Assembly: GCA_001599295.1 (NCBI GenBank)
Contig: BCGN01000008.1
Coordinates: 1,236,221 to 1,300,220, forward strand
DNA length: 64,000 nt
From: Sporopachydermia quercuum
Lineage: Eukaryota > Ascomycota > Sporopachydermiomycetes > Sporopachydermiales > Sporopachydermiaceae
Reading direction: 5' to 3'
The notes beneath the pieces were generated by a model. That model searched no databases. It was not told the DNA's origin and was given only the letters and a program-made list of their open reading frames with translations. The position numbers were made by a program, and so were the translations under genes. Shown here piece after piece: positions 63,902 to 64,000 of this stretch; positions within the stretch are counted from its first letter, which is position 1; the number at the start of each line of letters is the position of its first letter.

Positions 63902-64000
63902 GTTGGGAGGTAGTTGGGAGGTAGTTGGGAGGTAGTTGGGAGGTAGTTGGGAGGTAGTTGGGAGGTAGTTGGGAGGTAGTTGGGAGGTAGTTGGGAGGTA
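63902..64000 (+). repeat. Telomere-like tandem array, nine copies of an 11-bp unit
   Basis: Exactly nine perfect copies of GTTGGGAGGTA run to the last base of the window. The G-rich strand points 5' to 3' toward the right-hand end, as in a right telomere. Perfect homogeneity and absence of any other sequence after the array fit a chromosome end; a plain minisatellite cannot be excluded because the sequence beyond the window is not seen. Confidence 0.78.

Overview
This window looks like about 64 kb from the right end of a chromosome in a budding yeast (Saccharomycotina). The DNA is AT-rich and the genes are mostly intronless. The introns I could resolve are short, with GTATGT or GTAAGY donors and TACTAAC-like branch sites. 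The protein set is fungal: Bdf1, Did2, a DEK-C/SWIB Uaf30-like protein, Thi20, a Far1/Ste5-type scaffold, an ELL-associated factor and a Munc13-like protein. CTG codons fall on invariant leucines (GATA finger, Did2, sulfonate dioxygenase), so the species reads CTG as Leu and lies outside the CTG-Ser and CTG-Ala clades. An EAF homolog, a Munc13-like protein and several introns per gene suggest a lineage other than Saccharomyces, but I cannot name the species. The last 99 bases are nine perfect copies of an 11-bp G-rich unit running to the edge of the window, with the polarity expected of a right-hand telomere.

Layout. Positions 1-31.7 kb carry housekeeping and regulatory genes: EAF homolog (partial), DID2, an unknown 188-aa protein, a GATA factor with leucine zipper, BDF1, a UAF30-like gene, a Munc13-like gene, an unknown CxxC protein, an AlaX-type alanyl-tRNA editing protein and THI20. 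From 32.4 to 36.0 kb lies a long RING-PH-VWA scaffold of the Far1/Ste5 family. From 36 to 49 kb are two paralogous BED-like zinc-finger proteins flanking a D-amino-acid oxidase, then a DHA1 transporter, a 2-hydroxyacid dehydrogenase and an Atf-type acetyltransferase. From 50 kb on the region has a subtelomeric look: a secreted GH17 glucanase-like protein with a coding minisatellite, a Dal5-family permease facing a Jlp1-like sulfonate dioxygenase, a frameshifted remnant of xylose reductase, and an unrecognised two-repeat protein ending about 100 bp before the telomere-like array.

Several open reading frames are only exons. Splicing restores the missing Did2 N-terminus (16-nt and 20-nt exons), the last part of the SWIB domain in the UAF30-like gene, the C-terminal end of the Thi20 thiaminase domain, and the N-terminus of the EAF homolog. 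Several other frames begin with TTG or GTG, and I moved their starts to the first ATG. No rRNA, tRNA, transposon or CRISPR array was found.

Genes that may work together: the permease and the sulfonate dioxygenase (sulfur scavenging, inferred); BDF1 and the EAF homolog (Pol II transcription); the Far1/Ste5-type scaffold, which has pheromone-response-like elements upstream. An unexplained feature at DNA level is strong local enrichment of the pentamer TTCCG/CGGAA across about 17-30 kb, in both coding and non-coding sequence.
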